Source: Spirochaetota bacterium
GTDB taxonomy: Bacteria > Spirochaetota > UBA4802 > UBA5550
DNA: 40,441 bases
Assembly (NCBI GenBank): GCA_003246895.1
Contig: QKCL01000070.1
Span: 1 to 40,441 of the forward strand
Direction of reading: 5' to 3'
Within the stretch, counting starts at the first letter, position 1; the number at the start of each line of letters is the position of its first letter. Shown piece after piece: positions 9,601 through 18,965 of this stretch. Under the pieces are notes generated by a model. The model had not been told where the DNA came from, did not search any database, and saw nothing but the letters and a program-made list of their open reading frames with translations. The translations under genes were made by a program, and so were the position numbers.

Positions 9601-10243
9601 GAATTACTCCATGCTGGCTGTCAGTGACAACGGATCAGGCATGAACAGCGAAACCAAAGAAAGGCTCTTTGAACCGTTTTTCACGACCAAGGAGACTGGA
9701 AAAGGCACAGGACTTGGCCTGGCTACGGTGTACGGCATTATAAAACAGAACGGAGGAATAATTAATGTCTACAGTGAACTGGGGCATGGCACAACATTCA
9801 AAATATTTCTCCCCTACAGCAAGGACGAAAACTTCACTGTCGCTGAGACATCCCATGAAATGAAGGATCTCATGGGAAATGAGACTATACTCATAATTGA
9901 GGATGAAATTTCTCTCTTAAGAATGACAAGAGAAATACTGGAAAAATACGGATACACCATAATTCCGGTTTCAGACCCATTTGAAGCTGTTCAGATAATT
10001 GATCTCCAGGTTGAAAAAATAGACCTGCTCATTACCGATGTTATAATGCCGAAAATGAATGGGAAAGACCTGGCAGAAAAAATCCGGAAAAAATTTCCGG
10101 ATATCAAAATACTGTATATGTCGGGATACACTGATAATGTGATAAACTCATACGAACTAATAGACACCCACTCAAATTTCATTGAAAAACCATTTACAAT
10201 GAAATCAATTACTGAAAAGGTAAGACATATACTTGATAAATAG
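6656..10243 (+). CDS. Hybrid histidine kinase with periplasmic substrate-binding-like sensor
   Basis: 1195 residues. Domains in order: signal peptide (1-25); periplasmic region resembling ABC-type substrate-binding sensors (about 33-325, beginning LNILFLSSFDKSSSAYIDFD); one transmembrane helix (338-360); coiled coil; PAS (400-515); GAF (520-690); PAS (695-815); HisKA with phospho-acceptor H836 in GGIAHDFNNML; HATPase with [14 protein letters not shown]-terminal receiver with D1128 in LLITDVIMP. The kinase should phosphorylate itself and its own receiver. No output domain is attached, so a separate phosphotransfer partner or reverse control of the kinase is expected. From GAF to receiver it is a paralogue of the kinase at 22441-26779. 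No good Shine-Dalgarno precedes the ATG. Confidence 0.9.
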   Translation: MIKNFFITIISFFILPLHLSCPAHAQSLQKKAGLNILFLSSFDKSSSAYIDFDKGLRKSLSIDSGENNLYTEFLGSPYIPEKNFDNQYYIHLRKKYSHVKFDFIIAWAPRAINFISQAPSMFHGSRRIYIDGTQKQGSIDQPNVTTIEFQKDYDSSLNEIIRIARPKKIYVIGTTTSSEGKRRIERFNSSISAHGNNIATEFLINMKLSEIEKKLQNIKGKNSIALYLLMFTDGEGRKITPFEVSRLICSKSSIPVFSYWESIMDTGLVGGHLFSHRKTGIETGNIIKEGNLLRHIYIYSMNYTYDMSAMKKWGYQDTVIPAGSTIINDDPEIVLKYKWYITMALAGLVSIFFLAVLLFRALKLKKKIINDLDMERNSLEDKIRLRTGNLISTNINLKESNEKFQTLFNTTFEGITISKNGFITEVNETLAGMYNTTADKIAGLPIMNLIIPEDREKVSSKILNHDEGPYEATALRFDGTTFPAEIHARMFRYNNQDYRISAVLDITERKEAEDERTSSLYFFENMDLVNRTIQSSQNLESLMNDILEVVLKIFSCDRAYIVFPCDPEASSWQIKNQKNNPSYPGVYPKGIPLPMNSDISSHMKKLTESEDPIVYGPGGDFPASKELSERYNINSFMSVALRPKNSTPWEFGIHQCSRTKIWKSNDKKLFREIARRISDVLTVMLSHRELQENENFLKSIFENLPSIVFVKDAEDLRFIKINRAFEQIIGYTEDELRAKNDYDVFPEDEADYFRKMDRDVIRSGNLTDIKEEKIMNQNGEELILHTKKIPIFDKDGIPKYLMGISEDITEIKKLEEQLRQSQKMDAVGQLAGGIAHDFNNMLGVIMGYTELSMMEIDSESSLYSHLNEVRNATERSSTLTKQLLAFARKQTIAPETINLNDTIDGMLKMIKRLIGEDIELSWFPGEDVRPVFIDPTQIDQILVNLCVNARDAIDGIGKITIETSDSSLDETFCSGNINCVPGNYSMLAVSDNGSGMNSETKERLFEPFFTTKETGKGTGLGLATVYGIIKQNGGIINVYSELGHGTTFKIFLPYSKDENFTVAETSHEMKDLMGNETILIIEDEISLLRMTREILEKYGYTIIPVSDPFEAVQIIDLQVEKIDLLITDVIMPKMNGKDLAEKIRKKFPDIKILYMSGYTDNVINSYELIDTHSNFIEKPFTMKSITEKVRHILDK

Positions 10244-10357
10244 TATAAATCCTCAGTAACCGGAAAGTTTTTATCTGCCAGGAATAATTAGTAATTGCAC
10301 AAATTTCTTATGAATAGAAATTTTACAGGAAAAACCTCTTAAACTGATCAGGCGTCC

Positions 10358-13336
10358 ATGAGATTATACAAAAAAAACAGAACCGGATACCATTTAACAA
10401 TACTCATGGTATCTCTGATTATAATATCTATACCGCAAATGTGCCTTCATGCCAATGCCGAAGTACAGAATGGCGTTATCTCTTTTTCAAAGGATGAACT
10501 TCAGAAAAAAGGCTCCATAGGCCTTGACGGGAACTGGGAATTTTACTGGAACAAATCATATACACCGCAGGATTTTAAAAAGCCTGGAAAAATACACCCC
10601 GACGGCTACTTCCCTGTTCCAATGTACTGGCCAAAAAATAAAAAATTGCCACTCCCTTCCAGGGGACTGGCAACATACAGACTCAGTATAAAGTCAGACC
10701 TGAAGGCTATACCTGTTTCCATTTCTATTCCTGAAATCTATACCGAATACAGGCTCTTCATAAACGGAAAAACAGTGTACAGTCACGGCAGATTCAGTGA
10801 CGGGAAAACACATTTTCTCAACCCACGGACTTTCACGGTATACAATGACAGGGATGAGATCGAAATAATATTAAACATAGCCAATGAAAGGCATGGCAAT
10901 GCCGGCATAGGCCAGAGCCTTTTTATAGGCACACCTGAAAATATTGAAAACAGGGACCTTTTCAACCGTATAATGGAGATTATTCTTATAGCGGTCTGTA
11001 TCTTCGCAGGTATTTATCATATAATACTTTTTTCTTTCAGGAGAAAAGAAACTGAACTTCTATACTTCGGGCTTTTTTCCATTGCCGTAGCAGTGCGTAC
11101 GGTTTCAACAGGGACTTCCCTCATTATGGATCTGTTTCCTGAACTTTCCTTTGAAACAGGATCAAGACTTGCTACGTTAATAGTACCACTGAACGTAATG
11201 GCATTTCAGCAGTATGTCTATAAATTCTTCAACAGTAACAGATTTAAAACAGTTCACAGAATCCTCATGTCCATTCATATGGCATACGGTATTTCTATAT
11301 TTTTAACATCGACATTTTTTTACAGCACACTCTTCACGGAATATCTCATGCTGATAATGATAAGTGTCGCTTTCGTTACCTTCATGACCGTGCACGCATA
11401 TATAAATAAAAACAGATACTCCGGAATTTTTATGGCGGGTTTCTCATTCATAATCCTGGGAGTACTCAACGATACACTCCATTATCTCCAGATCATTAAC
11501 ACCGGACACTATCTTTCACTTTTCTTTTCCTGCTTCATAATCGCCCAGTCCATAATGCTGGCAATAAAATTTTCACGTGAACATACTGTTGTTGAAAATC
11601 TTTCAAGAAAGCTTCAGGTGCTGGATAAACTGAAGGATGAATTCCTTGCCAATACATCCCATGAACTTAAGACTCCCCTTAACGGCATAATTGGCATCAG
11701 TGAATCTCTGATTGAGGGCACTGCCGGGCCGCTTACGGAAGATGTAAAATATAATCTTAAACTAATATCCTCAAGCGGCAGAAGGCTTTCCAGTCTTATA
11801 AATGATATTCTCGATTATTCCAGACTTAAAAACCGGGATATTGTTATCTCTGAAAAGGATATTGATCTAAAGCAGACGGTTTCAGTTGTAATTACAATTA
11901 TCAACTCAACCATAAAAAAAGAAAATGTGGAAATTATTAACAACATTCCGGACCGTATCTCCACGATCAGGGGTGATGAAAACAGAATCCAGCAGATTCT
12001 GTTTAATCTTCTGGGAAATGCAGTGAAATTTACCGAACAGGGCTACATCAAGGTAAACGCCTCCGATGAAGGTAATTTTATCAGGGTATCTGTTGAAGAT
12101 ACCGGTATCGGAATACCTCCCGAAAGCCTTGAAAACATATTTATTTCATTCGAACAGGCCGACGGAACAATCTCCAGAAAATACGGCGGAACCGGACTTG
12201 GACTGCCCATAACCAAAAATCTGGTGGAACTTCTGGGCGGTACAATAGGTGTTACTTCTAAACCGGGGAAGGGGTCAATTTTTTATTTCACTATGAAAAA
12301 AAGCAGAGAAGGAGATCTTAACCCGTTATCAGACTCCATAGTAAAAAATACCGGAACCGTTCTGTTAGATTTTAACCGAAATGATTCCGCACATATTAAA
12401 TGTACGGAATCAGCATCTTCAAGCCGGATAGATGAAAAAGTACTTATAGTGGATGACGAAACTGTAAACATAAAGGTAATTGAAAATTATCTTTCACTCG
12501 AAGGCTACAGGACCAGCTTTGCTACAAACGGAGAGGATGCTCTTCCCATGATTGAAAAGGAATCATTCGATATTGTGCTGCTCGATATAATGATGCCGAG
12601 AATGTCTGGATTTGAAGTCTGCAGCAGATTGAGGAGGAAATACAGTTCATATGAGCTCCCTGTCCTTATGCTGACCGCAAGAAATATCAGCCACGATATA
12701 GCAGCGGCTTTTGATTCAGGAGCAAACGACTACCTGGTAAAACCCATAGACAGAAACGAACTGCTTGCCCGGATCAGAACCCACATATCCCTGAGTTATG
12801 CCGTTGATGATGCAATAAAAAATGCGCACCTCGCCAATACGGATGAACTCACAGGCCTGTACAACAGAAGATTTCTGATGCAGTCAGGGAAGAGGGAATT
12901 CCGGAACTGCCGCCTTAAGAGCAAGTCCTTCTCCGTACTTATGCTGGACATTGACAGATTCAAACTAATAAATGACACACTTGGCCACTCAAGCGGGGAT
13001 CTGGTTTTAAAGGATATTGCAGAAATAATTGAAAAGAATATCCGCGGCGGTGATACAGCAGCCAGATACGGAGGAGAGGAATTTACAATTCTGCTTCCGG
13101 CAACGGATCTTGAAGGGGCAAAAATTGCTGCGGAAAAACTCCGGTCAGCCATAGAAAAAAGTTCCGTTATAAATCACAGTAATAGAGAAATTAAATATAC
13201 TGCCAGTATAGGCATCTCAACCAGCCATGACAGATATTCCGGAATTGACGAACTCATTGAAGAGGCGGATAGAATGCTCTATAAGTCAAAACAGGAAGGC
13301 CGTAACAGAGTTTCATGGAATAACAATGAGGATTAA
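10358..13336 (+). CDS. 7TMR-DISM sensor kinase fused to receiver and diguanylate cyclase
   Basis: 992 residues. Signal peptide (to about 34); 7TMR-DISM extracellular jelly-roll-like domain (about 35-190); seven transmembrane helices (about 205-405); HisKA with H435 in NTSHELKTPLNG; HATPase with NLLGNAVKFT and GTGLGLPI; receiver with D743 in VLLDIMMPRMSG and the lysine in DYLVKPID; GGDEF domain with intact GGEEF at 905-909 and an RGGD inhibitory-site motif at 896-899. It should sense an external, possibly carbohydrate-like, ligand and turn kinase activity directly into cyclic-di-GMP synthesis, with product inhibition. It starts 114 bases after the preceding kinase gene; the two may share a transcript or a pathway. 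Confidence 0.92.
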   Translation: MRLYKKNRTGYHLTILMVSLIIISIPQMCLHANAEVQNGVISFSKDELQKKGSIGLDGNWEFYWNKSYTPQDFKKPGKIHPDGYFPVPMYWPKNKKLPLPSRGLATYRLSIKSDLKAIPVSISIPEIYTEYRLFINGKTVYSHGRFSDGKTHFLNPRTFTVYNDRDEIEIILNIANERHGNAGIGQSLFIGTPENIENRDLFNRIMEIILIAVCIFAGIYHIILFSFRRKETELLYFGLFSIAVAVRTVSTGTSLIMDLFPELSFETGSRLATLIVPLNVMAFQQYVYKFFNSNRFKTVHRILMSIHMAYGISIFLTSTFFYSTLFTEYLMLIMISVAFVTFMTVHAYINKNRYSGIFMAGFSFIILGVLNDTLHYLQIINTGHYLSLFFSCFIIAQSIMLAIKFSREHTVVENLSRKLQVLDKLKDEFLANTSHELKTPLNGIIGISESLIEGTAGPLTEDVKYNLKLISSSGRRLSSLINDILDYSRLKNRDIVISEKDIDLKQTVSVVITIINSTIKKENVEIINNIPDRISTIRGDENRIQQILFNLLGNAVKFTEQGYIKVNASDEGNFIRVSVEDTGIGIPPESLENIFISFEQADGTISRKYGGTGLGLPITKNLVELLGGTIGVTSKPGKGSIFYFTMKKSREGDLNPLSDSIVKNTGTVLLDFNRNDSAHIKCTESASSSRIDEKVLIVDDETVNIKVIENYLSLEGYRTSFATNGEDALPMIEKESFDIVLLDIMMPRMSGFEVCSRLRRKYSSYELPVLMLTARNISHDIAAAFDSGANDYLVKPIDRNELLARIRTHISLSYAVDDAIKNAHLANTDELTGLYNRRFLMQSGKREFRNCRLKSKSFSVLMLDIDRFKLINDTLGHSSGDLVLKDIAEIIEKNIRGGDTAARYGGEEFTILLPATDLEGAKIAAEKLRSAIEKSSVINHSNREIKYTASIGISTSHDRYSGIDELIEEADRMLYKSKQEGRNRVSWNNNED

Positions 13337-13340
13337 GACG

Positions 13341-13374
13341 TGGTATTCCTGTTTATTTTACTACAGGAATACCA
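13341..13374. terminator. Perfect 11-bp hairpin between convergent genes
   Basis: TGGTATTCCTG (13341-13351) pairs perfectly with CAGGAATACCA (13364-13374) across a 12-base loop. It lies between the stop of the plus-strand kinase (13336) and the stop of the minus-strand lipoprotein (13389), so it could end transcription in both directions. Neither side has a real T-run, so it may only protect 3' ends. Confidence 0.55.
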
Positions 13375-13388
13375 TTCAGTTCTGAACA

Positions 13389-14087
13389 TCAGTTCTTTTG
13401 AAATCTCCAGTTCAGAAAGAAAAATGAATTGTCTGTGATGTGATATGTCACCTCTTTCTTTTCCTTATCAAACTTAAAAACTGAAGAAGAATCCTTCTCA
13501 ACTTTCTCAATATCTTCAAAATTTATGGAAGGGTCAACAAATCCAATTTTAAGAAGTTTACCTTCATTAAGAAATTCGTATCTGAAGAAATGGACAGATG
13601 TATCCTTGGTAAACATTCCCGAAACAAGAGCCATGACACCGCCATTGCAGAAAAGAATCGCAGCGGGATTCATTTCTCCTCCAGGATATCTGTAAATTTT
13701 TCCGGTGTCAAAAGCCGCTGACTCAACTGATTTTTTAAAATCAGAAGGAAGAACGGTCTTTCCTGAAGAAACAGATGAAAGAAGCAGATTCTTTAAATCA
13801 GCAGCAGAACCTGTTTCAGATGAAATAATCCATCCGGGTTTGCCTTCCAGAACTGTTTTATAATATTTTTTGTCATTCATTTGAGACTTTTCCTGGAGCA
13901 CGATGCCCGAGGCAAAGGGGATCTGAGAAATTTTTTCACCGCCGGGAGTTTTGCAGAACGCTCCCCCATCCAGTGATATTACAGTTGCCTTACGCGGCAG
14001 AACTTCTCCGTCATCTTTATCTTTTTTGCATGAAACAAATGAAACAGCTACAATAAGTGAAAATAATAGAACCAATCTAGTCTTCAT
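13389..14087 (-). CDS. SH3-like lipoprotein of unknown function
   Basis: 232 residues. The leader ends FVSC followed by KKDKDDGE, so this is a lipoprotein with a charged linker. Residues about 35-90 (ISLDGGAFCKTPGGEKISQIP, of which GAFCKTPGGEKISQIP is the core, and later KPGWIISSETG) have the spacing of a bacterial SH3 domain ending in a GW motif. The C-terminal half, with FFRYEFLNEGKLLKIGF, is unrecognised. The start ATG 14087 has GAGG seven bases ahead, and the gene begins only four bases after the ankyrin gene's stop, so the two are co-transcribed. Bacterial SH3 domains commonly bind peptidoglycan peptides, which would fit with the M23 enzyme at the head of the operon. Confidence 0.75.
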   Translation of the reverse strand: MKTRLVLLFSLIVAVSFVSCKKDKDDGEVLPRKATVISLDGGAFCKTPGGEKISQIPFASGIVLQEKSQMNDKKYYKTVLEGKPGWIISSETGSAADLKNLLLSSVSSGKTVLPSDFKKSVESAAFDTGKIYRYPGGEMNPAAILFCNGGVMALVSGMFTKDTSVHFFRYEFLNEGKLLKIGFVDPSINFEDIEKVEKDSSSVFKFDKEKKEVTYHITDNSFFFLNWRFQKN

Positions 14088-14091
14088 TTAA

Positions 14092-17000
14092 CTACCTCAC
14101 AATATCTCTGAGATCATTTATGCTGCTTTCACGGGCATAATCAGCTGCTGACTTGCCTTCGTTATCGGCGATATTTATCAGACTGCCCCTTGCAGTAAGA
14201 ACAGGATAAATATCCTTTACCTTTGCTATGTTCTTTGTGTTGGCCTCCTTTATTATATGAGTGAGTACTGTTCTTCCGAACCTGTCCTTTGCATTAATAT
14301 CAGCACCGGCCTTTATGAGCATATCAATCATTTTGGTCACTGCTTTTGTCTCCTTTGCAGAAGTTCTGTAGTCACCGATAAAGTTCAGAACTGTCCTCTT
14401 CAGGGCGGTATTGCCGTTTGTATCTGCGGCATCAATTTTAGCTCCCCCCTTGACAAGAGCCTGAACAATGAGAGTATTCTTCTGCATGGCTGCAATATGT
14501 ATTGGGATTCTTCCATATTTGTCTGCAAGATCCGGATTTGACCCCTTCCCGGTGAGTTCCTTGATCAGATTAGCCGCTGTTTTGGAATCCGAAATATCCT
14601 TGCTTGTTTTATATGGAGTCTTGGAAAGCATCATTATGAGAGTTTCATTCTTGCTGTTGCGTATATCCGGATTGGCACCGTTCTTCAGAAACAGGCTCAC
14701 TATGGAAAACTTTCTGTTTGATGCGGCATAATGCAGGAGAGGCACACCGGAACCTGTTGTGTCATTTATATTTGCACCTGCCTTCACCAGATAGGACGCG
14801 GAGTAATACCCGTTCCTTGCAATTATACTCTTTGCAAGGGCAGTCTCGCCGTTTTTGTCCTTGAGGTTCACGTCCGCCTTGCCGTCAATAAGCGCCTTCA
14901 CAGAACCGCTGTAGTCCTTCTCCGCTGCGAGTATCAAAGGAGTATTCCCTTCACTGTTGCGGCTGTTTACATCGGCGCCGCCGGCAGCAAGATATCGAAT
15001 GAAGCTTATTCTGTTCCCCATTGCAGAAAGATGAAGGAATGTGTTCCCATTTTCAAAGGTTTCCTTTGTTGAAGCTCCTCCCTTAATGAGTTCATTAAAT
15101 ATATCTGACCTGTTCATTGTATAGGCTATATTAAGAAGGCTCTTTCCGTCGGGGGAGCTTATCTTTGCATCCGCACCCTTCTCAACGAGATATTTAACCA
15201 TCTCCAGATTCTTCTTCATAACAGCAACAAGAAGCGGTGTATTCCCTGAACTGTCTTTTACATTTACATTTGCCCCTGAATCGGCCATGTATTTAACAAT
15301 GGCATTTCTATATTTTTCAACGGCCTGGATGAGAGGATACTCCCCGGATCCATAGGCTTTATTAACACTGACGTTCTTGACCATAAGAAATCTTACAGTG
15401 GCATAGTCATTTTTTTCAATTGCCTTGTAGAGAATGCTCTTGCCCTGGGAATCTGTGCTGTTTGGGTCAGCTCCCTTTTCAACAAGCATTTTCATTATGG
15501 AGGAGTTTTTATCGTATGCCACCGATGCATGCCGTCCACCGGCACTATCTATACCATTGGGATCTGCTCCTGAATCAAGCAGGAAACTGACATTTTTTGT
15601 AATACCGTATTTTACTGCAACAGCCAGCGCTGTCATCCCTGAATTATCCCTTGTCTTTATGAATGAAGACAATTCCTTAACAACTGAAAAGAGCCTGTAT
15701 GAATCCTTTGACATGGCCATATAGTGAAGCACTGTCCTGCCCATATTATCCCTGTGATTCATGTTTATCTTCTCAGGTGTTTTCAGAAGCTCAAGAGCAA
15801 AGGCTATTCTGTTATTTTCAATTGCAAGGAGCATGGGCGTCTTGCCCTCTTTATTTGTTATATTCAGATCCGGATTATTTTCAGAAAGGGTTTTGTAAAA
15901 CTTGAGATCCCCTTTAGCTGAAACAAGATGCAGAATTGAATCCCCGTTTCCGTCCTTCAGGGAAGTATTGGCACCGGCCTTCGAAAGTTCCTTAAAAATT
16001 GAATTTCTGCCCTTTTTGTAGGCATAGAGTACAAGAGGATCTGTCCCCTTCTCAAGTGTATTTATATTTAAACCGTTTTTCAAAAGTACAATAAACGCGG
16101 AGGTATTATTTGAATCTGTTGCCTGACCAGCCGGACTCATCCCGCTGTTATCATAAACATTTACTTTTCCGCCTTTCTGGATTATAAGCTCCGCAAGACC
16201 GCTCCACAGTTTTCCCGAAAGCTTAACTGTTTCATGAAGGGCTGTACGCCCTGCACCATCCTTTGCGTTTAGATCTATTCCCTTTTCAACGAGCAGCTTT
16301 GCAATCGAATACTGCCCCGCCTTAATAGCCCTGTGAAGGAGAGTTTCATTTGAACTGTTTACAAATCTGAAATCAGCACCTGCATCTATTAGATACTTAA
16401 CATTTTCCCATCTCTTTGCTTCAACTGCCTCCATAAGAGGAGTCCTGCCTGAATCATCTTCTGCATTAATTTTTACGGAACGGCCGGAGAGTGACATTAT
16501 CATCTTTCCCCTGTTTCTTCCCATGGCAAGTATATGCATTATGTTTCTTCCCCTGCTGTCAACATTGCCGAGATTGGCACCGCTTTTCACCAGCAGATCT
16601 GTCAGAGAAGAATACCCTTTTTCAGCGGAGAGAAGGAGAGGAGTCATGCCTGAAGAATTTTTCAGATCACTGGAAGCCCCCTTCCCTGTGAGAAATTTAA
16701 CCATTTTCATATCGTTCTTCATGACCGCAAGGTGCATGAGTGTATTGCCGGAATTATCTGTCGAGTTAAGACCCGATCCCGCGCCTATCAAAAAATTTAC
16801 AACCTTTGTCTGACGTATCCCGTAGGCATATATTGCAATAGGGATTCCGTCAATTGTATAGTCAGACCTGAGCCCCTTTTTCATAAAAAGCTCGAGTACT
16901 GGGACATTTCCTTTTTTTACAGCTATTATTACAGGAGTCTCTTTCCGTTTTGAATAATCAAGTGCTGTAAAATCTCCACTTCTGTCTAAAACCTTCCCGA

Positions 17001-17325
17001 CGAGTCCCAGAGCCTTTTTATTTTTGCTTGCTGCAAGAACATGAAGAACAGATGACCCATAACGGTCCCGCTGATTAACATCAGCTCCCTGGTCTACAAG
17101 AAATTCACCAGTGGAATATTTGCCGGATAATGCAGCAGTCATAAGAAGGGAGCGACCGTTGCTGTCAGCAGTATTGATGCTTAATCCACTATCAAGATAT
17201 TTTCTTATATCTTTGTCTTTACCGTATTTTGCCGCTTTAAGAAGCTGGGCCTCTGTGGCAAAAAGAGAGGCAGACAGCACAAAAACTGCTGCCGCCGCTG
17301 AAACTAAGGAAAATATTTTTTTCAT
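14092..17325 (-). CDS. Exported giant ankyrin-repeat protein
   Basis: 1077 residues. After a signal peptide (MKKIFSLVSAAAAVFVLSA, cleavage near LFA-TE), the whole chain consists of about 30 ankyrin repeats of roughly 33 residues, recognisable from recurring G-x-T-P/ALxxA, LLxxGADxN and DxxGxTxLH patterns such as NSEGNTPLILAAEKDYSGS. There is no other domain. Ankyrin repeats bind proteins; the leader puts this one in the periplasm or outside. It lies between an M23 endopeptidase (19 bases upstream) and an SH3-like lipoprotein (4 bases downstream), which suggests a scaffold in cell-wall remodelling. An effector delivered to a host cell is the other common role, but no host-interaction gene is nearby. 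Confidence 0.88.
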   Translation of the reverse strand: MKKIFSLVSAAAAVFVLSASLFATEAQLLKAAKYGKDKDIRKYLDSGLSINTADSNGRSLLMTAALSGKYSTGEFLVDQGADVNQRDRYGSSVLHVLAASKNKKALGLVGKVLDRSGDFTALDYSKRKETPVIIAVKKGNVPVLELFMKKGLRSDYTIDGIPIAIYAYGIRQTKVVNFLIGAGSGLNSTDNSGNTLMHLAVMKNDMKMVKFLTGKGASSDLKNSSGMTPLLLSAEKGYSSLTDLLVKSGANLGNVDSRGRNIMHILAMGRNRGKMIMSLSGRSVKINAEDDSGRTPLMEAVEAKRWENVKYLIDAGADFRFVNSSNETLLHRAIKAGQYSIAKLLVEKGIDLNAKDGAGRTALHETVKLSGKLWSGLAELIIQKGGKVNVYDNSGMSPAGQATDSNNTSAFIVLLKNGLNINTLEKGTDPLVLYAYKKGRNSIFKELSKAGANTSLKDGNGDSILHLVSAKGDLKFYKTLSENNPDLNITNKEGKTPMLLAIENNRIAFALELLKTPEKINMNHRDNMGRTVLHYMAMSKDSYRLFSVVKELSSFIKTRDNSGMTALAVAVKYGITKNVSFLLDSGADPNGIDSAGGRHASVAYDKNSSIMKMLVEKGADPNSTDSQGKSILYKAIEKNDYATVRFLMVKNVSVNKAYGSGEYPLIQAVEKYRNAIVKYMADSGANVNVKDSSGNTPLLVAVMKKNLEMVKYLVEKGADAKISSPDGKSLLNIAYTMNRSDIFNELIKGGASTKETFENGNTFLHLSAMGNRISFIRYLAAGGADVNSRNSEGNTPLILAAEKDYSGSVKALIDGKADVNLKDKNGETALAKSIIARNGYYSASYLVKAGANINDTTGSGVPLLHYAASNRKFSIVSLFLKNGANPDIRNSKNETLIMMLSKTPYKTSKDISDSKTAANLIKELTGKGSNPDLADKYGRIPIHIAAMQKNTLIVQALVKGGAKIDAADTNGNTALKRTVLNFIGDYRTSAKETKAVTKMIDMLIKAGADINAKDRFGRTVLTHIIKEANTKNIAKVKDIYPVLTARGSLINIADNEGKSAADYARESSINDLRDIVR

Positions 17326-17344
17326 ACTTTTACCGGCCTGAATA

Positions 17345-18934
17345 TTATTGATGTATATACTTCAGAGGATCAACAAACTCCTCGTATGCTCTTATTTCAA
17401 AATGAAGGTGACACCCGTATGAATGCCCCGTGTTCCCAACGGTTCCGACCTTATCACCTGAATTCAATTTCTGTCCGTTGCTTACAGAAATTGATGTTAA
17501 ATGTCCGTACACTGTCCTGAATCCGTTCTTGTGCTCAACAATTACATAATTTCCGTAACCGCAGCTTGTACAGTTCCTGTTATTATTAACAACAAGTATT
17601 ACATTACCGTCTGCCGCAGAAGTAACCTTCGTACCGCATGGTGCCGCGAGGTCAACACCTGTGTGATTGCTGACTTTTCCTTTAAGTATTCTCTTACCGA
17701 ACTTACTCGATATAAAGTACTTGCCCTCCTCAATGGGGACCTGGAACAGATTGTTTATATCATCCCCTTCCTCCCTTGAACTGCTGTCTGTAGAAAGGAA
17801 AGCTCCGAATACCCAGCCCTCATAATCAAGGTACTTTACCTTTACCCATTTCGATTTCTTTCCGCCCAGAGTAATCTCATCACTCTCCATATCGGTTATG
17901 GTAACTTTTTGCCTGTTTTCAAGGCTGAAAACGACGATTCCCATATCATCAGGGGCATCCCTGACTCTGAGAATATCTGATTTTACATAGAGAGTTCTAC
18001 CTTTCTCAAGATATGATGTATACTCCGGTTTGTTATCCACAGGGTCTGAACCGATCTCCTTCAGATAATAGCTGAATACCCAGCCGGTAACCGAATCCAT
18101 GCGGACCTTTGCCCATCTCCCCCTGTTACCTGCATAATAATCATAGTAGGATGTGTATTCCAGCACTTCAACGACATCGCCGCTGTACAGTTTTCCTGTA
18201 ACTTCGGATGTTGTACCCGGAGAGTCCCTCAGATTAAGAACTGAAGCGGAAACCTTCATTTTCTTAAGTGTATTTACATTTGTATCATTCCCTGTGCTGA
18301 ACTGGGCCAGCACAAACATGCCGCTGTCATTGGATTCTTCCTGCCAATCTGCAGGATTATCAACACTGATCATGGGTCGTCCGTTTAAAAATCCAAGACT
18401 GCCCCCCTCAGCTGAAGGTTTTTTCCTCAGGAGAAGGTTACCCGGAATATATCCCTCAATTCCATCTGATGTTTTTACAAGAAACCAGTTCTTTGTAAGG
18501 GTCTTATACTGTTTTATTTTTGTCGCGGCAGGTTTCATGAGTACCGAAACCCTGTCCCCCTTCTTTACTGTTGCCGTGAATTCTCTTACACTGTCATAAG
18601 GGAGGGATCTGAGTTTATAACTTTCAGCTGTCCAGGCATAGTACTCTTTCTGATTTTTTATTTTGGCTTCTGCATCGAGTTTACCTATATCCTGTGCATA
18701 GTCAAGGCCCACAGGCAGTTTCAGTTTCATGCCTGGCGCAAACTGTTCGACTCTTTTCTTGAAATCCTCAAACTTCTTGAGAATGCGGGCTCGCCGTTCC
18801 TCATCCTTCCTTTTTATCTCCTCCCTGATCTGCTTATCCTTGTTTAGAATACGCTCAACTCCAGACTCTGAAAATGCAAATACCAGAGGATAAAGTAATA
18901 ATAACGATATTGATATTAAATATTTCTTTTTCAT
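17345..18934 (-). CDS. SH3-domain M23 (LytM) peptidoglycan endopeptidase
   Basis: 529 residues. Signal peptide (to about residue 22), a charged coiled-coil stretch rich in K, R and E (about 25-65), three SH3-type domains (about 120-165, 210-280, 295-370, each ending near a GY/GW motif such as TGWVFSYYL), and a C-terminal M23 domain. The zinc site is intact: HTGVD supplies His and Asp, and HLHFE supplies the second zinc histidine. It should cut peptidoglycan cross-bridges in the periplasm. ATG 18934 is preferred to the GTG at 18943, though neither has a strong ribosome site. It heads the operon with the ankyrin protein and lipoprotein. Confidence 0.9.
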   Translation of the reverse strand: MKKKYLISISLLLLYPLVFAFSESGVERILNKDKQIREEIKRKDEERRARILKKFEDFKKRVEQFAPGMKLKLPVGLDYAQDIGKLDAEAKIKNQKEYYAWTAESYKLRSLPYDSVREFTATVKKGDRVSVLMKPAATKIKQYKTLTKNWFLVKTSDGIEGYIPGNLLLRKKPSAEGGSLGFLNGRPMISVDNPADWQEESNDSGMFVLAQFSTGNDTNVNTLKKMKVSASVLNLRDSPGTTSEVTGKLYSGDVVEVLEYTSYYDYYAGNRGRWAKVRMDSVTGWVFSYYLKEIGSDPVDNKPEYTSYLEKGRTLYVKSDILRVRDAPDDMGIVVFSLENRQKVTITDMESDEITLGGKKSKWVKVKYLDYEGWVFGAFLSTDSSSREEGDDINNLFQVPIEEGKYFISSKFGKRILKGKVSNHTGVDLAAPCGTKVTSAADGNVILVVNNNRNCTSCGYGNYVIVEHKNGFRTVYGHLTSISVSNGQKLNSGDKVGTVGNTGHSYGCHLHFEIRAYEEFVDPLKYIHQ

Positions 18935-18965
18935 AGGCACCACTTCTTAATTAAAAATCGTTTCA

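Noticed and set aside
14257-17341. Many plus-strand open frames across the ankyrin gene
   Set aside because: They are antisense to a repetitive coding sequence, with cysteine- and proline-rich composition and no start signals.
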